The notes beneath the pieces are model-generated. The model did no database searches, had not been told where the DNA came from, and saw only the letters and a program-made list of their open reading frames with translations. Below, one piece after another: positions 16,886-27,200 of a DNA stretch of 64,000 bases (the first letter of the stretch is position 1; each line of letters opens with the position of its first letter). Made by a program: the position numbers and the translations under genes. The DNA is from Lentisphaera profundi (GTDB taxonomy: Bacteria > Verrucomicrobiota > Lentisphaeria > Lentisphaerales > Lentisphaeraceae): assembly GCF_028728065.1 (NCBI RefSeq), contig NZ_CP117812.1:1364001-1428000 (forward strand), given 5' to 3'.

Positions 16886-19037
16886 AAGATAAAAACTCTT
16901 TAACTTTACTCAAGGAGTTCATAGGTTGTTTACAGCTATAATTTTGGCAAATATAGATGCTCACTTTATTATCGATCATTACCATGTTTTTTGTGTAGGG
17001 AGCTAATTTATCCATCTCTGGATCATGTTCTTTTTTGACGAGAACAACTTTATTAGGTGAAAACTTAGAATTGATCAAAGTTAGAAATTCATTGGCTTCC
17101 GAAATATCCTTTTTGACGACTATAACAAATTCATAGCTATCCGCAGTTTTAAAGTCCCAAGCAGTCATTAATTGACTATAGCCAGGAGGATATTTATTGA
17201 CTTGCTTTGCAAAGCTCGCAAAGATGGAATCTGAATAATTTAATAGATTCGTCTGAGCAGTCAATTTACTGATTACCTGGAGATTTAAGGCTGCAATTGA
17301 ATTGCCCGACGGAATGGCACCGTCGTAGATCTCTTTAGGACGTACGATAAGTGGCTCACCATCCTTTGCAGTAATAAAAAAAGCGCCATTCGCATTATCG
17401 TAAAATAAATCTATCATCATTTGGTTGAGACGAATAGCATGAGCAAGATACTTTGGATCGAAGTTAGTTTGATAGAGTTCTAATAAACCCCAAACAAAAA
17501 AACTGTAGTCATCTAAGTGAGCGGGTAGGCCAGCTTTTCCTAGACGAGAACGTTTGAGTAAACGTCCATTAGCATCGCTTACATGGTCTAAGATATAATC
17601 GGCGGCAGATTGTGCCATTTCAGTATATCTATCATCTGTAAAGGCACGCGCGCTTTTTGCGAGGGCCGCAATCATGAGGCCATTCCAGTCGGTCAATATT
17701 TTATCATCTTTTAAAGGATGGATACGCTTAGCACGATGGCGAAATAAGACCTTTCTCGAGTTCTCTAAATCCAGGCTCAAAGTTTCGATCACTGTATTAT
17801 TGGCTTTTGCATATTCAGTGATTCTCAAGTTTTGGTGAGGTATATTATTTACGGAAGTATGGCCGCTAGCCTCGTCAATGAAATTGCCTTTGGAGCTGAT
17901 CTTATAGAAATCGCAAAAGCGCTCTCCGCTTATACTTCCGAGAATAGATAATATTTCACTTTTACTCCAAACATAAAACTTACCTTCCACACCTTCGCTA
18001 TCAGCATCTTCGGCAGAATAGAAAGCGCCTTTAGGCGAAGTCATGTCACGAGCGACATACTTGATCACTTCTTTGGCAGTTAATTTAAAATCTTCAATTT
18101 TAGAGTTTTCCCAAGCTTCTGTATAGGCAATAATATGCATGGCCTGGTCATAGAGCATTTTTTCGAAGTGGGGAAGTAGCCATTCTTCATCTGTGGAATA
18201 ACGGTGGAAGCCAAAGCCTATTTGATCGTAAATCCCTCCCATGCGCATTTTTCTTAATGTCAGTTCAAGCATTTTTAAGATTTCGGGATCATTCGTGTTT
18301 TTATACAAACGTAAAAGTAAGCTTAAATTATGTGGTGAGGGAAATTTGGGTTTCGTCGAAAAGCCTCCATTGATTGGGTCATATCTCTTCTTGAAGTAGT
18401 TTAAAGATCTCTGTAAAACATCTTTATCTAAAACACTTTTCTGATCACTGGTACCAATCGTGTTTTGCATATGTTTTACTATTGACTCAGCCGAGTCTTC
18501 TATTTTTTTACGGTCGGAACTCCACGATTCGCTAACTTTAGGTATGAGCTCTAGTATTCCTATTCGTCCAGACTGACTCTTCTTGGGGAAATAAGTCCCT
18601 GCAAAAAAAGGTTTTTTCTCAGGTGTCATGATTATCGTGAGTGGCCATCCACCAGATCCAGTTAAGGTTTGGCATACGGCCATATATACATTATCTATAT
18701 CGGGTCGCTCTTCGCGATCGACTTTTATACAAACGAAAGCTTCATTCATCAATTTTGCGACTTCAGCATCTTCAAAGGATTCGTGCTCCATAACGTGACA
18801 CCAATGACATGTGGAATAACCGATGCTCAAAAAGATGGGTTTGTTGAGTTTTTTTGCAGTATCGAAGGCTTCTTGTCCCCAAGGATACCAATTTACAGGG
18901 TTGTATTGATGCTGTAAAAGATAGGGACTCGATTCTTGGCCGAGGCGATTTTTCGTCTGATTTTCATTATCTGCAAAGCTCATGAAACTTAAGTAGCTAA
19001 TGAATACAAGGAAGAGTTTGATAAGCAGGCACCTCAA
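16872..19037 (-). CDS. YyaL/SSP411-type thioredoxin-domain protein, exported
   Basis: 721 residues: an N-terminal signal segment ([17 protein letters not shown]), then the DUF255 thioredoxin-like domain beginning [13 protein letters not shown] and containing [16 protein letters not shown] (CxxC) and [15 protein letters not shown], then a long alpha/alpha toroid-like region with [12 protein letters not shown]. It belongs to the widespread family often called thioredoxin domain-containing protein (YyaL/spermatogenesis-associated 20), whose activity is unsettled. The listed start is a TTG at 19035-19037; no ATG precedes the signal segment, so the exact start is uncertain. Confidence 0.88.
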   Translation of the reverse strand: MRCLLIKLFLVFISYLSFMSFADNENQTKNRLGQESSPYLLQHQYNPVNWYPWGQEAFDTAKKLNKPIFLSIGYSTCHWCHVMEHESFEDAEVAKLMNEAFVCIKVDREERPDIDNVYMAVCQTLTGSGGWPLTIIMTPEKKPFFAGTYFPKKSQSGRIGILELIPKVSESWSSDRKKIEDSAESIVKHMQNTIGTSDQKSVLDKDVLQRSLNYFKKRYDPINGGFSTKPKFPSPHNLSLLLRLYKNTNDPEILKMLELTLRKMRMGGIYDQIGFGFHRYSTDEEWLLPHFEKMLYDQAMHIIAYTEAWENSKIEDFKLTAKEVIKYVARDMTSPKGAFYSAEDADSEGVEGKFYVWSKSEILSILGSISGERFCDFYKISSKGNFIDEASGHTSVNNIPHQNLRITEYAKANNTVIETLSLDLENSRKVLFRHRAKRIHPLKDDKILTDWNGLMIAALAKSARAFTDDRYTEMAQSAADYILDHVSDANGRLLKRSRLGKAGLPAHLDDYSFFVWGLLELYQTNFDPKYLAHAIRLNQMMIDLFYDNANGAFFITAKDGEPLIVRPKEIYDGAIPSGNSIAALNLQVISKLTAQTNLLNYSDSIFASFAKQVNKYPPGYSQLMTAWDFKTADSYEFVIVVKKDISEANEFLTLINSKFSPNKVVLVKKEHDPEMDKLAPYTKNMVMIDNKVSIYICQNYSCKQPMNSLSKVKEFLSSIQK

Positions 19038-19051
19038 TTAAATATATAAAA

Positions 19052-19085
19052 AAACACTTGTGAGACTAAGCTTACACAAGTGTTT
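19052..19085 (-). terminator. Terminator of the response-regulator gene
   Basis: An 11-bp perfect stem AAACACTTGTG/CACAAGTGTTT with a T7 run on the minus strand, 23 bp past the regulator stop. Confidence 0.88.
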
Positions 19086-19107
19086 ATCAGAAAAATGTAT
19101 TAGTAAT

Positions 19108-19800
19108 TTATTCCTCGGCTACTTTATAGCCTATACCTCGGACAGTCATAATATTAGAGGCAAACTCACCGACTTTTCTTCTGATCGAGAGAATATGCAC
19201 ATCGACAGTTCTTTCCGTAATAATGACGTCTTCACCTCGAATTTTTTCTAAAATGGCTTCACGTGAATAAACGCGACCAGGGTGCTTACAGAGAAAGAAA
19301 AGTAATTTGTATTCAACTGGAGTCAAATTAAGTAGGGTTCCATCGAGCTTTGCCGAAAAGTCAGCTAAGTTCATCACTAGACCTTTGTGAGTGATTACAT
19401 CATCACTACTAAAGTCTGTGTGGTCCAAATGGGCTCTACGAAAAGCAGCATTGATTTTGGCTACTAAAATCTTTGGATTAAAGGGCTTTGTGATATAATC
19501 ATCTGCACCTAGTTCCAATCCCGTCAATTGATGGTTTTCATCAGAACGAACAGAAAGCATAAAAATGGGGATACTTGACGTCGAAATGTGCTTTTTCAGT
19601 GCTTGGCAAACTTCTGTTCCATCAATATCATCTAACATGCCATCCAAAAGAATTAAATTCGGATGTTCATTTTCCGCTATCTGAATGGCTTCTTTTCCCT
19701 TTGATGTAATTTTTACATCAAATCCAGCATTAATAAGTGCGTGCTTTATGAGCTCTTGAGTTACGAGCTCATCTTCAACAACTAAAATACTCTTCTTCAT
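19108..19800 (-). CDS. OmpR/PhoB-family response regulator
   Basis: A two-domain transcription regulator. The receiver has the acidic pair VVEDE, phospho-acceptor Asp in LILLDGMLDDIDG, and KPFNPKIL (Lys). The winged-helix DNA-binding domain contains LTPVEYKLLFFLCKHPG, SREAILEKIRG, RTVDVHILSIRRKVG and VRGIGYKV. I chose ATG 19800 (MKKSILVVEDE), which has AAGG 7 bases upstream; the frame continues another 15 codons upstream to 19845 but that stretch is atypical. No histidine kinase gene is adjacent. The next gene upstream is a Na/Pi transporter with a PhoU-like tail, which suggests a phosphate-related role as in PhoB; that is inference. Confidence 0.93.
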   Translation of the reverse strand: MKKSILVVEDELVTQELIKHALINAGFDVKITSKGKEAIQIAENEHPNLILLDGMLDDIDGTEVCQALKKHISTSSIPIFMLSVRSDENHQLTGLELGADDYITKPFNPKILVAKINAAFRRAHLDHTDFSSDDVITHKGLVMNLADFSAKLDGTLLNLTPVEYKLLFFLCKHPGRVYSREAILEKIRGEDVIITERTVDVHILSIRRKVGEFASNIMTVRGIGYKVAEE

Positions 19801-20080
19801 AGTGACCTTACTCCCAAATTCGCAATATATACTATATATAAACAATAGAGCTGAGTTTAATATTTTCGAGTGGAAACCATGATAATATTCAAATGAGCAC
19901 TTAAATTAGGTGCTTATTAATTCTGTTTTTAAAGTATTAAGTCTGCGAGAGGCTTTTCGACAGCTGTAAACTGAAATACTAAGCATAATTTAACAGAACC
20001 GCCGGTGTAAACAGTGACGGTTAAATCATACCAAAAGCATCGTTTATCACCTTGAATGAGCATCCCCACTCACGGGGTAA
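19801..20080. other. Intergenic region upstream of the response regulator
   Basis: Holds the regulator's presumed promoter and two weak hairpins: AGCAC...GTGCT near 19890-19910 and AACCG...CGGTT near 19997-20026. No open frame stands out. Confidence 0.45.
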
Positions 20081-20113
20081 AAAAAAGACTTGAACCGAAG
20101 TTCAAGTCTTTTT
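20081..20113 (-). terminator. Terminator of the Na/Pi transporter gene
   Basis: A 12-bp stem AAAAGACTTGAA/TTCAAGTCTTTT with loop CCGAAG and a T8 run on the minus strand, 20 bp past the transporter stop. Confidence 0.92.
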
Positions 20114-20132
20114 ATGAAAATTGTTTAAAAGC

Positions 20133-22070
20133 TTACTTTATACCCGCACGAGTTTCTGCAACGTGGAGAATAAGAGTTTTGATTTTTCTATATGAATTAA
20201 TCACATCAGTGAAGGTTGTGCTGAGCAATGGATCCATACGCTCGTCAGAGAGGCGCTCCCAGTGATTAGAACGGTACTTGCGAATCTCTGCAGTAATCTC
20301 TTCTGATCGAATTGAGGCTTCAGAGTGGATGGCTTGATCATTCTTCTCTGTATTTTGGATCTTTTTATAGAAGGTAGAAATCATTTCATGAAGTTCAAGA
20401 ATCTCTTTCTTTTGCATATCGTTGAAAGATAAATCATTATCTTCGAGACGCTTGAAATGTTTAACAATAGTCATGATATAATCTGAAATAGACTCATACT
20501 CATCGGCGAGAAGAAGTTGTCTCTTGGCTTCTTCTGATTCATCATGATTAAGAGCTTGGCTCATGACATCAGTAAGGAAGTCAGTCACTTCTGTTTGAAC
20601 TTTATCTAAGATATCCTCAACACGGAAAATATTACGACTAAGTTTTTTACTATCTCCAGTACCTTCTATGAAGTTTTTGAGGTCAATGAGCATAAGATCA
20701 GATTTGTGTTCCATTTTCTTTATTTCGTGCGCACTTTGTTCAATAGCGGCGAAGGGAGAATCATACATCTGGAAGTCGAGGTTTGTGAGGTACTTATCTC
20801 CCATAACCTTTTTGTCTTTGACAATTTTGTTCAATATATTAGCAGCAACTGCCGTGAAAGGTAAGAAGAACAATACGTTGGCGACATTAAAAATGGTGTG
20901 AACCATAGCAATACCGGCAGTCATGTAGGGGAAAGTTAAAACTTCTTTACCATCGATAATTTCAATTGCAGAAGCATTGATATCAGTAATATCTTTAAAG
21001 CGACCCATGAACCAAGTAATGAAATCCATGTATTGTGAGAAGATTAAAGTGATCCAAAATACACCGACTAAGTTAAAGAAGATATGGAAGTAGGCGGCTC
21101 TTTTTGCATTCACACTGGCTCCAATGGAAGCAAGGAAAGCTGTAATAGTCGTACCAATATTTTCACCAAGAACCAGTGCAGCTGCAGTTTCGAAAGGAAT
21201 AACACCCGTCGTGGCCAGCGCAATTGTAATACCGAGAGTAGCAGAAGAGGATTGAACTATGACCGTGAGGAAACAACCCACCAGAGCACATTTGAGTACT
21301 CCAATATAAGTACTGGCACTAAAATAAGAGAAAGCTTTTTCAAATTCTTGTAATTCTTTCATTGGTTTGAAGCCATTCTTCATAAGCTCAAGGCCGAAGA
21401 AAACCATACCAACACCCATGATTGCCATAGAGATGAATTTAACTTTTTCTTTCTTATTAAAGAGGTAGGTAAATGCAGCTATACCGAGAATAGGCAGTCC
21501 CCATTTACCGATTTTGAGAGCAATAACCCAACCAGTAACAGTTGTTCCAATATTGGCCCCTAAAATAACACCAATAGCTTGCTGCAAGGCCATGATCCCC
21601 GAATTGACAAAGCCAACAGCCATTACCGTTGTTACTGAAGATGATTGAACGAGTACGGTAAGGAAAACACCCGCTACACATGCAAGGACTCTATTGTTTG
21701 TTACCATTTTGATACATTTTTTGAGGGAAGGTCCAGCGACTTTCTGAATACCATCAGACATGAAGCGCATACCTAATAAGAAGATACCTAGGCCACCTAA
21801 GAGAGAGAAGATCATTTTTTGAATGATTTTTGAGTCGAGCTTAATATATTTTTGCTTAAGCTTCGCTTTTTTGGCTACGTCAAGATCTTTAGTGTCATTT
21901 ATTTCAGTGCTTTCTATAGATTCAAGTTTTGGGTTGATTTCTTTAGAAGTGTTATCTTCTAGTTTTTTGACTTCAGTTTGAACGACTTGTGAGGGATTAA
22001 CTTCGCTTTGTGCAAAAGTGGAGAGAGTCACGCTAAAGAGTAGCGTGGATAAAAGTAAGAATTTTTTCAT
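20133..22070 (-). CDS. Na+/phosphate cotransporter with PhoU-like C-terminal domain
   Basis: Imports phosphate with sodium across the inner membrane. It has an N-terminal signal-like segment (FLLLSTLLFSVTLSTFAQ) and a charged linker. Two inverted NaPi-II repeats follow, each with the QSSS substrate motif (VQSSSVTTVMAVGF and VQSSSATLGITIAL) and the GANIGTT/GENIGTT partner loops. About 190 residues from position 455 form a helical PhoU-like domain (AIEQSAHEIKKMEHK; ADEYESISDYIMTIVKHF). 645 residues is somewhat longer than YjbB because of the N-terminal extension. A cleavable signal before the linker is unusual for this family. It is followed by its own terminator and the regulator gene. Confidence 0.92.
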   Translation of the reverse strand: MKKFLLLSTLLFSVTLSTFAQSEVNPSQVVQTEVKKLEDNTSKEINPKLESIESTEINDTKDLDVAKKAKLKQKYIKLDSKIIQKMIFSLLGGLGIFLLGMRFMSDGIQKVAGPSLKKCIKMVTNNRVLACVAGVFLTVLVQSSSVTTVMAVGFVNSGIMALQQAIGVILGANIGTTVTGWVIALKIGKWGLPILGIAAFTYLFNKKEKVKFISMAIMGVGMVFFGLELMKNGFKPMKELQEFEKAFSYFSASTYIGVLKCALVGCFLTVIVQSSSATLGITIALATTGVIPFETAAALVLGENIGTTITAFLASIGASVNAKRAAYFHIFFNLVGVFWITLIFSQYMDFITWFMGRFKDITDINASAIEIIDGKEVLTFPYMTAGIAMVHTIFNVANVLFFLPFTAVAANILNKIVKDKKVMGDKYLTNLDFQMYDSPFAAIEQSAHEIKKMEHKSDLMLIDLKNFIEGTGDSKKLSRNIFRVEDILDKVQTEVTDFLTDVMSQALNHDESEEAKRQLLLADEYESISDYIMTIVKHFKRLEDNDLSFNDMQKKEILELHEMISTFYKKIQNTEKNDQAIHSEASIRSEEITAEIRKYRSNHWERLSDERMDPLLSTTFTDVINSYRKIKTLILHVAETRAGIK

Positions 22071-22355
22071 TTTCTTCCTGTTTTGTGATTCATCGTCATC
22101 TCAGTTTTATTAAACTCCGACCTATAGAATCATTATTATTAATAAATCATTATATAACTGTTAAAACATGGTTCAGCGTGAGATAATAACAGGACTTGAA
22201 ATAAAATTCAAATGACTTCTATGGGAAAACTACTTTTATCGCCCGATAATTTTGGATTCATTAAATAATGACTTTCATAGATCAAAATTGTCAAAGTAAA
22301 TCTGCTAGAATGCTCATGGAATAATGAGACTTCCATCTCTAATCTCCAAAGAGCA

Positions 22356-24500
22356 TCAAGCTTTAATAAGCAGTTCTTGGATTGCCGTCCATTCACTCTG
22401 TTCTTTATTAAAGAGAATGCGTAAAAATTTGATTTTAAAAAATTTGATTTGAGCTACAGCAGTACCATGCTTAAACTCTGTGAGCTTCTGGAAATGAAGT
22501 CCATCAAATGAATAGAGTAGGTCCGCTTCTTCTACCAAACTTCGCAATGTTTGGGGCACACCAGTACGAATTTCTAAACATTCAGCTTGGAGTGTGTTTT
22601 TAAATTTAAAGTCAATAAACTCACCAGGCATATAGGGCGTAGGCACCCAAACATATAAATCTCGATTACCTTTACCCGCATTACTCTCAGGCTCTTGCCA
22701 GCGCGCTTTGCGGTAAGTAATTAGCTCATAAGGGTAATGTGAATACTGTTTTTTCTGAATGAAATCAAAATTGGGGACCGAACTCACATCAGACCAAGAC
22801 ATACAGGGACTTAAAAGCCTAGCTTTAAAAAGACTGGGAATTGCAACTTGAGTAGGGCGTTCATATATAGAATTGTCTTCATTTGGCTGCGAACCATCAG
22901 TAGTATAATAGACGATATCTTTGGGGTGCGCTTTGATTACTTGAACTATACTGTCCCTATAAACGAGTTTAGGCTTATTTAGGCGTGATGGAATCTCTTG
23001 ATCCTTCAAAAATTGACAGTGGAAATTTTTATAGCGATTAAATAAGCCTCCCCAACTTTTTGGATGGCTCCAGGCTACTTCACTTGCAGCTAATAGTCGA
23101 GGGAATATTTGTTCCCAAATAAAATCTTTCTTATCCAAGTACTCGGCCCAGAGGCAGATGCCATATCCTTTGATTAAATCGGGCCTATCTATACCTTCTA
23201 AAGGTTCGTAGCTATAAACTTTCTCCATATCCAAGAACCCCGCCCAAGAATGACCTCTCTCAAAAGCACCTTGTGCCATATCAATATAACAAAACTCGCC
23301 AGGACAAAGGATGACGGGGATATCTCGTTTAACGGCTTCTTTCGCAGGCTCAATACCTTCCCATGACATAATAGTAGTTGATTGTGGAAGTAGGGGGTCT
23401 TGTAAGCTTTCATTCCATGCGAGAACTTTCTTACCAAGTGATTCCACCGCTTTATGAACTTTGCGAAAAAATAGGTCTTGTAGCTGACGACTTGATTCAA
23501 ATCCATTATCTTTCATAGCGGCTAAGCAAGAAGGGCAGTTATTCCAATGAGCTCTCTCGACTTCATCATTGCCAATATGGATATAATCAGAAGGAAATAG
23601 GCTGGCAATTTCTTTTAAAATTTCTTCAATGAAATTGAGATTTTGTGGTCTTGAAGGACAGAGAGAGTTGAGTTTAACTCCTTTATCTAGTAAAGCTTGA
23701 GAAATGTTGTCACAGCGTGTTTCTGGATAGGAATTAAGTATGGCTAAGGAATGCCCAGGTATATCTATTTCTGGAATAATTTCAATGCCTCGATCCTGCG
23801 CATAGCCAATGAGTTCTCTAATCTCGTTTTTTGTGTAAAACCCACCATAACGATGTTGGCCAGAACCACGATCAGGCAGTAATATTTCATTAGGTCCACG
23901 CCAAGCTCCCTTAAGAGTTAAATCAGGCCAGCAATCCAGCTCTAAACGCCAGCCTTCATCATCACATAAATGCCAGTGAAATATGTTTATTTTATAAAAA
24001 GCTAAGAAGTCAAAAAGCTTTTCTAGAGTTTCAATGGGGAAAAATTGTCGAGAACAATCTAATGAAAATGAACGCCACGAAAACTTAGGAAAGTCTTTGA
24101 TTATTAACAAGGGGATCTGACTTCCTTTTAATTGACTTAAATCTGGAGGCCATATTTGTCTCTGGCTATAGAGAGCATACAAAAAGCCAATATTATCCGC
24201 AGCTGAAATTCTAATTGTGTGTGCTAGGATCTCTAGCTCATAACATTCCCGTTCCATGGCCTTAATTTGAAAAACTATACGATGATTAGCCTCATTATGA
24301 ATGTTGATATCAGCTTCACTTAACAAATCAGTGATTTGTCTATACACTAAATCCTTGGGACTGCCTTCATAATCAAGCCGAATTGAAGACTCAAATTTAA
24401 AATAACCATCCATCAATAAAATATCCTGCACCTGAGGGCAAATATTAATCTGCGTATAAGCTTGGGCACGTTTATGGATAAATCTCTTTATAACACTCAT
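22356..24500 (-). CDS. GH20 beta-N-acetylhexosaminidase
   Basis: Releases terminal beta-N-acetylhexosamine. The N-terminal GH20b-like domain (residues 1-140) is followed by the catalytic barrel: FHWHLCDDEGWRLEL, the catalytic Asp-Glu in HIGNDEVERAHW (about residue 310), and MSWEG. A C-terminal chitobiase/hexosaminidase domain (YYTTDGSQPNEDNSIY) and a final beta-sandwich segment end it. There is no signal peptide, so it probably works on imported oligosaccharides. No transporter or sulfatase gene adjoins it. Confidence 0.92.
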   Translation of the reverse strand: MSVIKRFIHKRAQAYTQINICPQVQDILLMDGYFKFESSIRLDYEGSPKDLVYRQITDLLSEADINIHNEANHRIVFQIKAMERECYELEILAHTIRISAADNIGFLYALYSQRQIWPPDLSQLKGSQIPLLIIKDFPKFSWRSFSLDCSRQFFPIETLEKLFDFLAFYKINIFHWHLCDDEGWRLELDCWPDLTLKGAWRGPNEILLPDRGSGQHRYGGFYTKNEIRELIGYAQDRGIEIIPEIDIPGHSLAILNSYPETRCDNISQALLDKGVKLNSLCPSRPQNLNFIEEILKEIASLFPSDYIHIGNDEVERAHWNNCPSCLAAMKDNGFESSRQLQDLFFRKVHKAVESLGKKVLAWNESLQDPLLPQSTTIMSWEGIEPAKEAVKRDIPVILCPGEFCYIDMAQGAFERGHSWAGFLDMEKVYSYEPLEGIDRPDLIKGYGICLWAEYLDKKDFIWEQIFPRLLAASEVAWSHPKSWGGLFNRYKNFHCQFLKDQEIPSRLNKPKLVYRDSIVQVIKAHPKDIVYYTTDGSQPNEDNSIYERPTQVAIPSLFKARLLSPCMSWSDVSSVPNFDFIQKKQYSHYPYELITYRKARWQEPESNAGKGNRDLYVWVPTPYMPGEFIDFKFKNTLQAECLEIRTGVPQTLRSLVEEADLLYSFDGLHFQKLTEFKHGTAVAQIKFFKIKFLRILFNKEQSEWTAIQELLIKA

Positions 24501-24636
24501 ATTTACTCAGTCTATTAATGTCGCATAATATATATTATGTATAATTTACGCTCGGTCTCGTAATTCACTGCAATATATCACATGCTAGAATTTAACAAAC
24601 TAAAGTTGCTTTCAAAGCCTCCTAAATAGAAAGATT

Positions 24637-24665
24637 TTGACAACTGTCATCAATGATCATAATAT
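24637..24665 (+). promoter_or_regulatory. Near-consensus sigma-70 promoter reading into comM antisense
   Basis: TTGACA (24637-24642), 17-base spacer, TAATAT (24660-24665) on the plus strand. The next plus-strand DNA is the 3' end of comM in antisense, with no plus-strand gene. It is a sequence match only. Confidence 0.4.
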
Positions 24666-24697
24666 GCCCAAGCAATTATATTTTACGGACCTACGAC

Positions 24698-26239
24698 TTA
24701 CCAAAGCTTACGATCTAGACTGCGGTATTGAATCGCTTCCCCAATATGTTCAGCTTGGATAGATTCACTCGCCTCTAGGTCGGCAATCGTTCGCGACACT
24801 CGCAAAATACGATCGTAGGCTCGGGCTGATAAGTCGAGGCTATTAATGGCTTGCTGTAGCAGTTGACGACTAGTTTGATCCAATTCACAGACATCCTCAA
24901 GCTCTTTAGTATTCAAGCTAGAGTTTGTTCGACTATTGCCAAAACGTTGGTGTTGGAGTGCCCTTGCCTTCTCAACTCGTTCGCGAATTAATAAAGAACT
25001 TTCACCATTGGCTTTAGTCATCAGCTCTTCTTGACTCAATGGATTAATTTCTAGGTGCAAATCAATTCGATCTAGAAGTGGTCCTGAAATGCGATTCCTA
25101 TAGCGCTGAATCTGCATGCTATTACAGCGACACTCTTTTTGCGAAGAGCCCCAAAATCCACAGGGACATGGATTCATTGCTGCGATGAGGGTGAAATCCG
25201 CAGGAAAACGGCAAGTACCGCTAGCGCGTGATATTTGGACATCGCCAGATTCCATGGGCTGACGTAAAACTTCTAAGGTACTTCGTTTATACTCGGGTAA
25301 CTCATCGAGAAATAAAACGCCACGATGCGCTAAACTCACCTCCCCTGGACGTGGATTTGACGAGCCTCCAAGAAGCCCTGCTTCTGATACGGTATGATGT
25401 GGTGAGCGATAGGGTCTCTGAGTAATTAATGCTTGATGAGCTTCAAGAGTCCCTGCTATTGAATGGATCTGAGTGACTTTGAGTGCTTCTTCCAAGTCCA
25501 AGCGGGGAAGAATGGTTGAAAAAGAACGAGCCATAAGTGTTTTTCCACAACCTGGAGGGCCAATCATAATTAAATTATGTCCACCACAAGCCGCGATTTC
25601 TAAACCTCGACGCAGAGCTTGTTGCCCTTTAATGTGAGCAAAATCGACTGCGTTATGATTATTCTCTGATTTAAATAAGGTGCTGAGATCCGTTTTTATA
25701 GGCTCAATAGTAATTTCACCCAGAAGACTATGATAGACCTCTCTTAGATTCTCTACTGGATAAACTTTTACACCTTCTGCGATAGCGGCTTCCTTTGCGT
25801 TTTCAGTAGCGATATAAATTTGTTTAAAACCCTTTTCACGCGCATGCAAAGCCATGGCTAAAGCGCCGTTTACGGATCGAATTCGGCCATCTAATGCTAA
25901 CTCACCGATAAATATAGTCTCATGTAAAAATGCACTGGGAAAATTAGGATCACAACTGGCTATCAAGGCCATGGCAATGGGTAAATCCAAAGCTGAGCCT
26001 GATTTTTTAATTCCCGCAGGGGCTAAAGATATTGTTGTGGAACCTCTAGGGAAATGAAATCCCGTTGCCGTAATTGCTGAGCGTACGCGCTCTTTGCTTT
26101 CCCGCACAGTGGTATCAGGTACACCTACGATACTTAGGAAATTATCACTTCCTGCGGCGTCGTTTGTACTAACTTCAACCTCTAGTGAAAAAGGCTCTAT
26201 TCCATTTAGAGCTACTGACCAAGTTTTAGCTAAGTTCAT
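24698..26239 (-). CDS. comM: ComM/YifB-family Mg-chelatase-like AAA+ ATPase
   Basis: 513 residues: an N-terminal Lon-protease-like (ChlI) domain ([22 protein letters not shown]), then the AAA+ core with Walker [15 protein letters not shown] (about residue 230), Walker [13 protein letters not shown], a zinc-type CPCG...CRC cluster ([15 protein letters not shown]), sensor and LDRIDLHLE, and the C-terminal lid ([21 protein letters not shown]). Studied ComM is a helicase that promotes branch migration during integration of transforming DNA. It is followed by about 200 bp before GH20. Confidence 0.95.
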   Translation of the reverse strand: MNLAKTWSVALNGIEPFSLEVEVSTNDAAGSDNFLSIVGVPDTTVRESKERVRSAITATGFHFPRGSTTISLAPAGIKKSGSALDLPIAMALIASCDPNFPSAFLHETIFIGELALDGRIRSVNGALAMALHAREKGFKQIYIATENAKEAAIAEGVKVYPVENLREVYHSLLGEITIEPIKTDLSTLFKSENNHNAVDFAHIKGQQALRRGLEIAACGGHNLIMIGPPGCGKTLMARSFSTILPRLDLEEALKVTQIHSIAGTLEAHQALITQRPYRSPHHTVSEAGLLGGSSNPRPGEVSLAHRGVLFLDELPEYKRSTLEVLRQPMESGDVQISRASGTCRFPADFTLIAAMNPCPCGFWGSSQKECRCNSMQIQRYRNRISGPLLDRIDLHLEINPLSQEELMTKANGESSLLIRERVEKARALQHQRFGNSRTNSSLNTKELEDVCELDQTSRQLLQQAINSLDLSARAYDRILRVSRTIADLEASESIQAEHIGEAIQYRSLDRKLW

Positions 26240-26306
26240 TCCATACTCCTCTATTATCTAGAGGCAATATACTTTATCAGTAAAGATAAAAGCCAGTTTT
26301 TAGAAT

Positions 26307-27200
26307 TTAAAGTTTAAGCTCATTCATGACTAATTGAAGATCTGCCCAGGCTTCTTTCTTTTTCGCTTTGCCATAGACATTCTCGGAACGCATCAAGAAG
26401 GCAGGAGAATAAGTCGGCATGATTTTTATTCCTTCCCAAGAGAGCCATTGCCCACGGCATTGATTGATACTCTCGAAATTAGAAATTTCTCTTATTATAC
26501 TAGGGCTACAGACTATGCACGCATCGGGTTTTAATAAATTAATCTGTTGTAATACTGCTGCTGATTGCTCTTTAAGCTCACTAGTTCTTGGGCAACGATG
26601 GATTTTGGCTATGTAAATATCTTCTATATCAATTTTCATGGCTGCTAACATTTTTAAGAAAAATTCACCAGAAGGACCCGCTAAAGGATCCTGTAATTCA
26701 CCTTTGATTAGTGATCCATCAAAAATAAAAAATAACTTAGTTTTCTTCAATTCATGAGGATCTTTGAATGATATATTACATTTCGTGCATGAGAGAGCTT
26801 TTTCTCTTAATGTACTTAAATCTAAAGTCTTGATATCAATTTCAACTGATAAGTCTTCTATTTCTTCGAAGGATTCTTCTTGCTTCACGTTTAGCTTTCT
26901 TGCGGGATCTACAATAGGAGCTTTGACTTCTAAATGTTTAGTGATCACAGGCGGGACACTATGCTGAATCAGCTTGACTTCCTTTACATCAACCGTTTTA
27001 ACAGAATTAGAATCTTGGGGAGAACTACTACTTATTTCTAATACTTCATGGGACTGATTGGGCTTTGTTGGGAAGCTTAATTTTTGCTCTGCTTGGTAAT
27101 AAAAAAAATCATTAAGCTGCTCATGATCCAAGTCAAAAGAATTATCTCCTAAGCGTTGTTCGTTTTTTAATGCTTCTTCAAGTGCTTCGATAATTTTCAT
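26307..27200 (-). CDS. Uracil-DNA glycosylase-like protein (family 4/5 fold), probably degenerate
   Basis: The first 120 residues are low-complexity and acidic. The UDG-superfamily domain starts at LREKALSCTKC and includes DPLAGPSGEFFLKMLAAM, IYIAKIHRCPRT, ACIVCSPS and PTYSPAFLMR. By eye against family 4, the motif-A catalytic segment (GExPGxxED) is not recognisable (FIFDGSLIKGELQ), the fourth iron-sulfur cysteine is missing (EQSAAVLQQI), and the histidine of the THPSYLLR motif is replaced by Ser. It may bind DNA or ligands without excising uracil. The gene overlaps the upstream pseudokinase by 23 bp. Start ATG 27200 or 27206. Confidence 0.75.
   Translation of the reverse strand: MKIIEALEEALKNEQRLGDNSFDLDHEQLNDFFYYQAEQKLSFPTKPNQSHEVLEISSSSPQDSNSVKTVDVKEVKLIQHSVPPVITKHLEVKAPIVDPARKLNVKQEESFEEIEDLSVEIDIKTLDLSTLREKALSCTKCNISFKDPHELKKTKLFFIFDGSLIKGELQDPLAGPSGEFFLKMLAAMKIDIEDIYIAKIHRCPRTSELKEQSAAVLQQINLLKPDACIVCSPSIIREISNFESINQCRGQWLSWEGIKIMPTYSPAFLMRSENVYGKAKKKEAWADLQLVMNELKL

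Noticed and set aside
22208-22396. 62-codon minus-strand open frame
   Set aside because: Overlaps the end of the GH20 gene in another frame, with no recognisable content.
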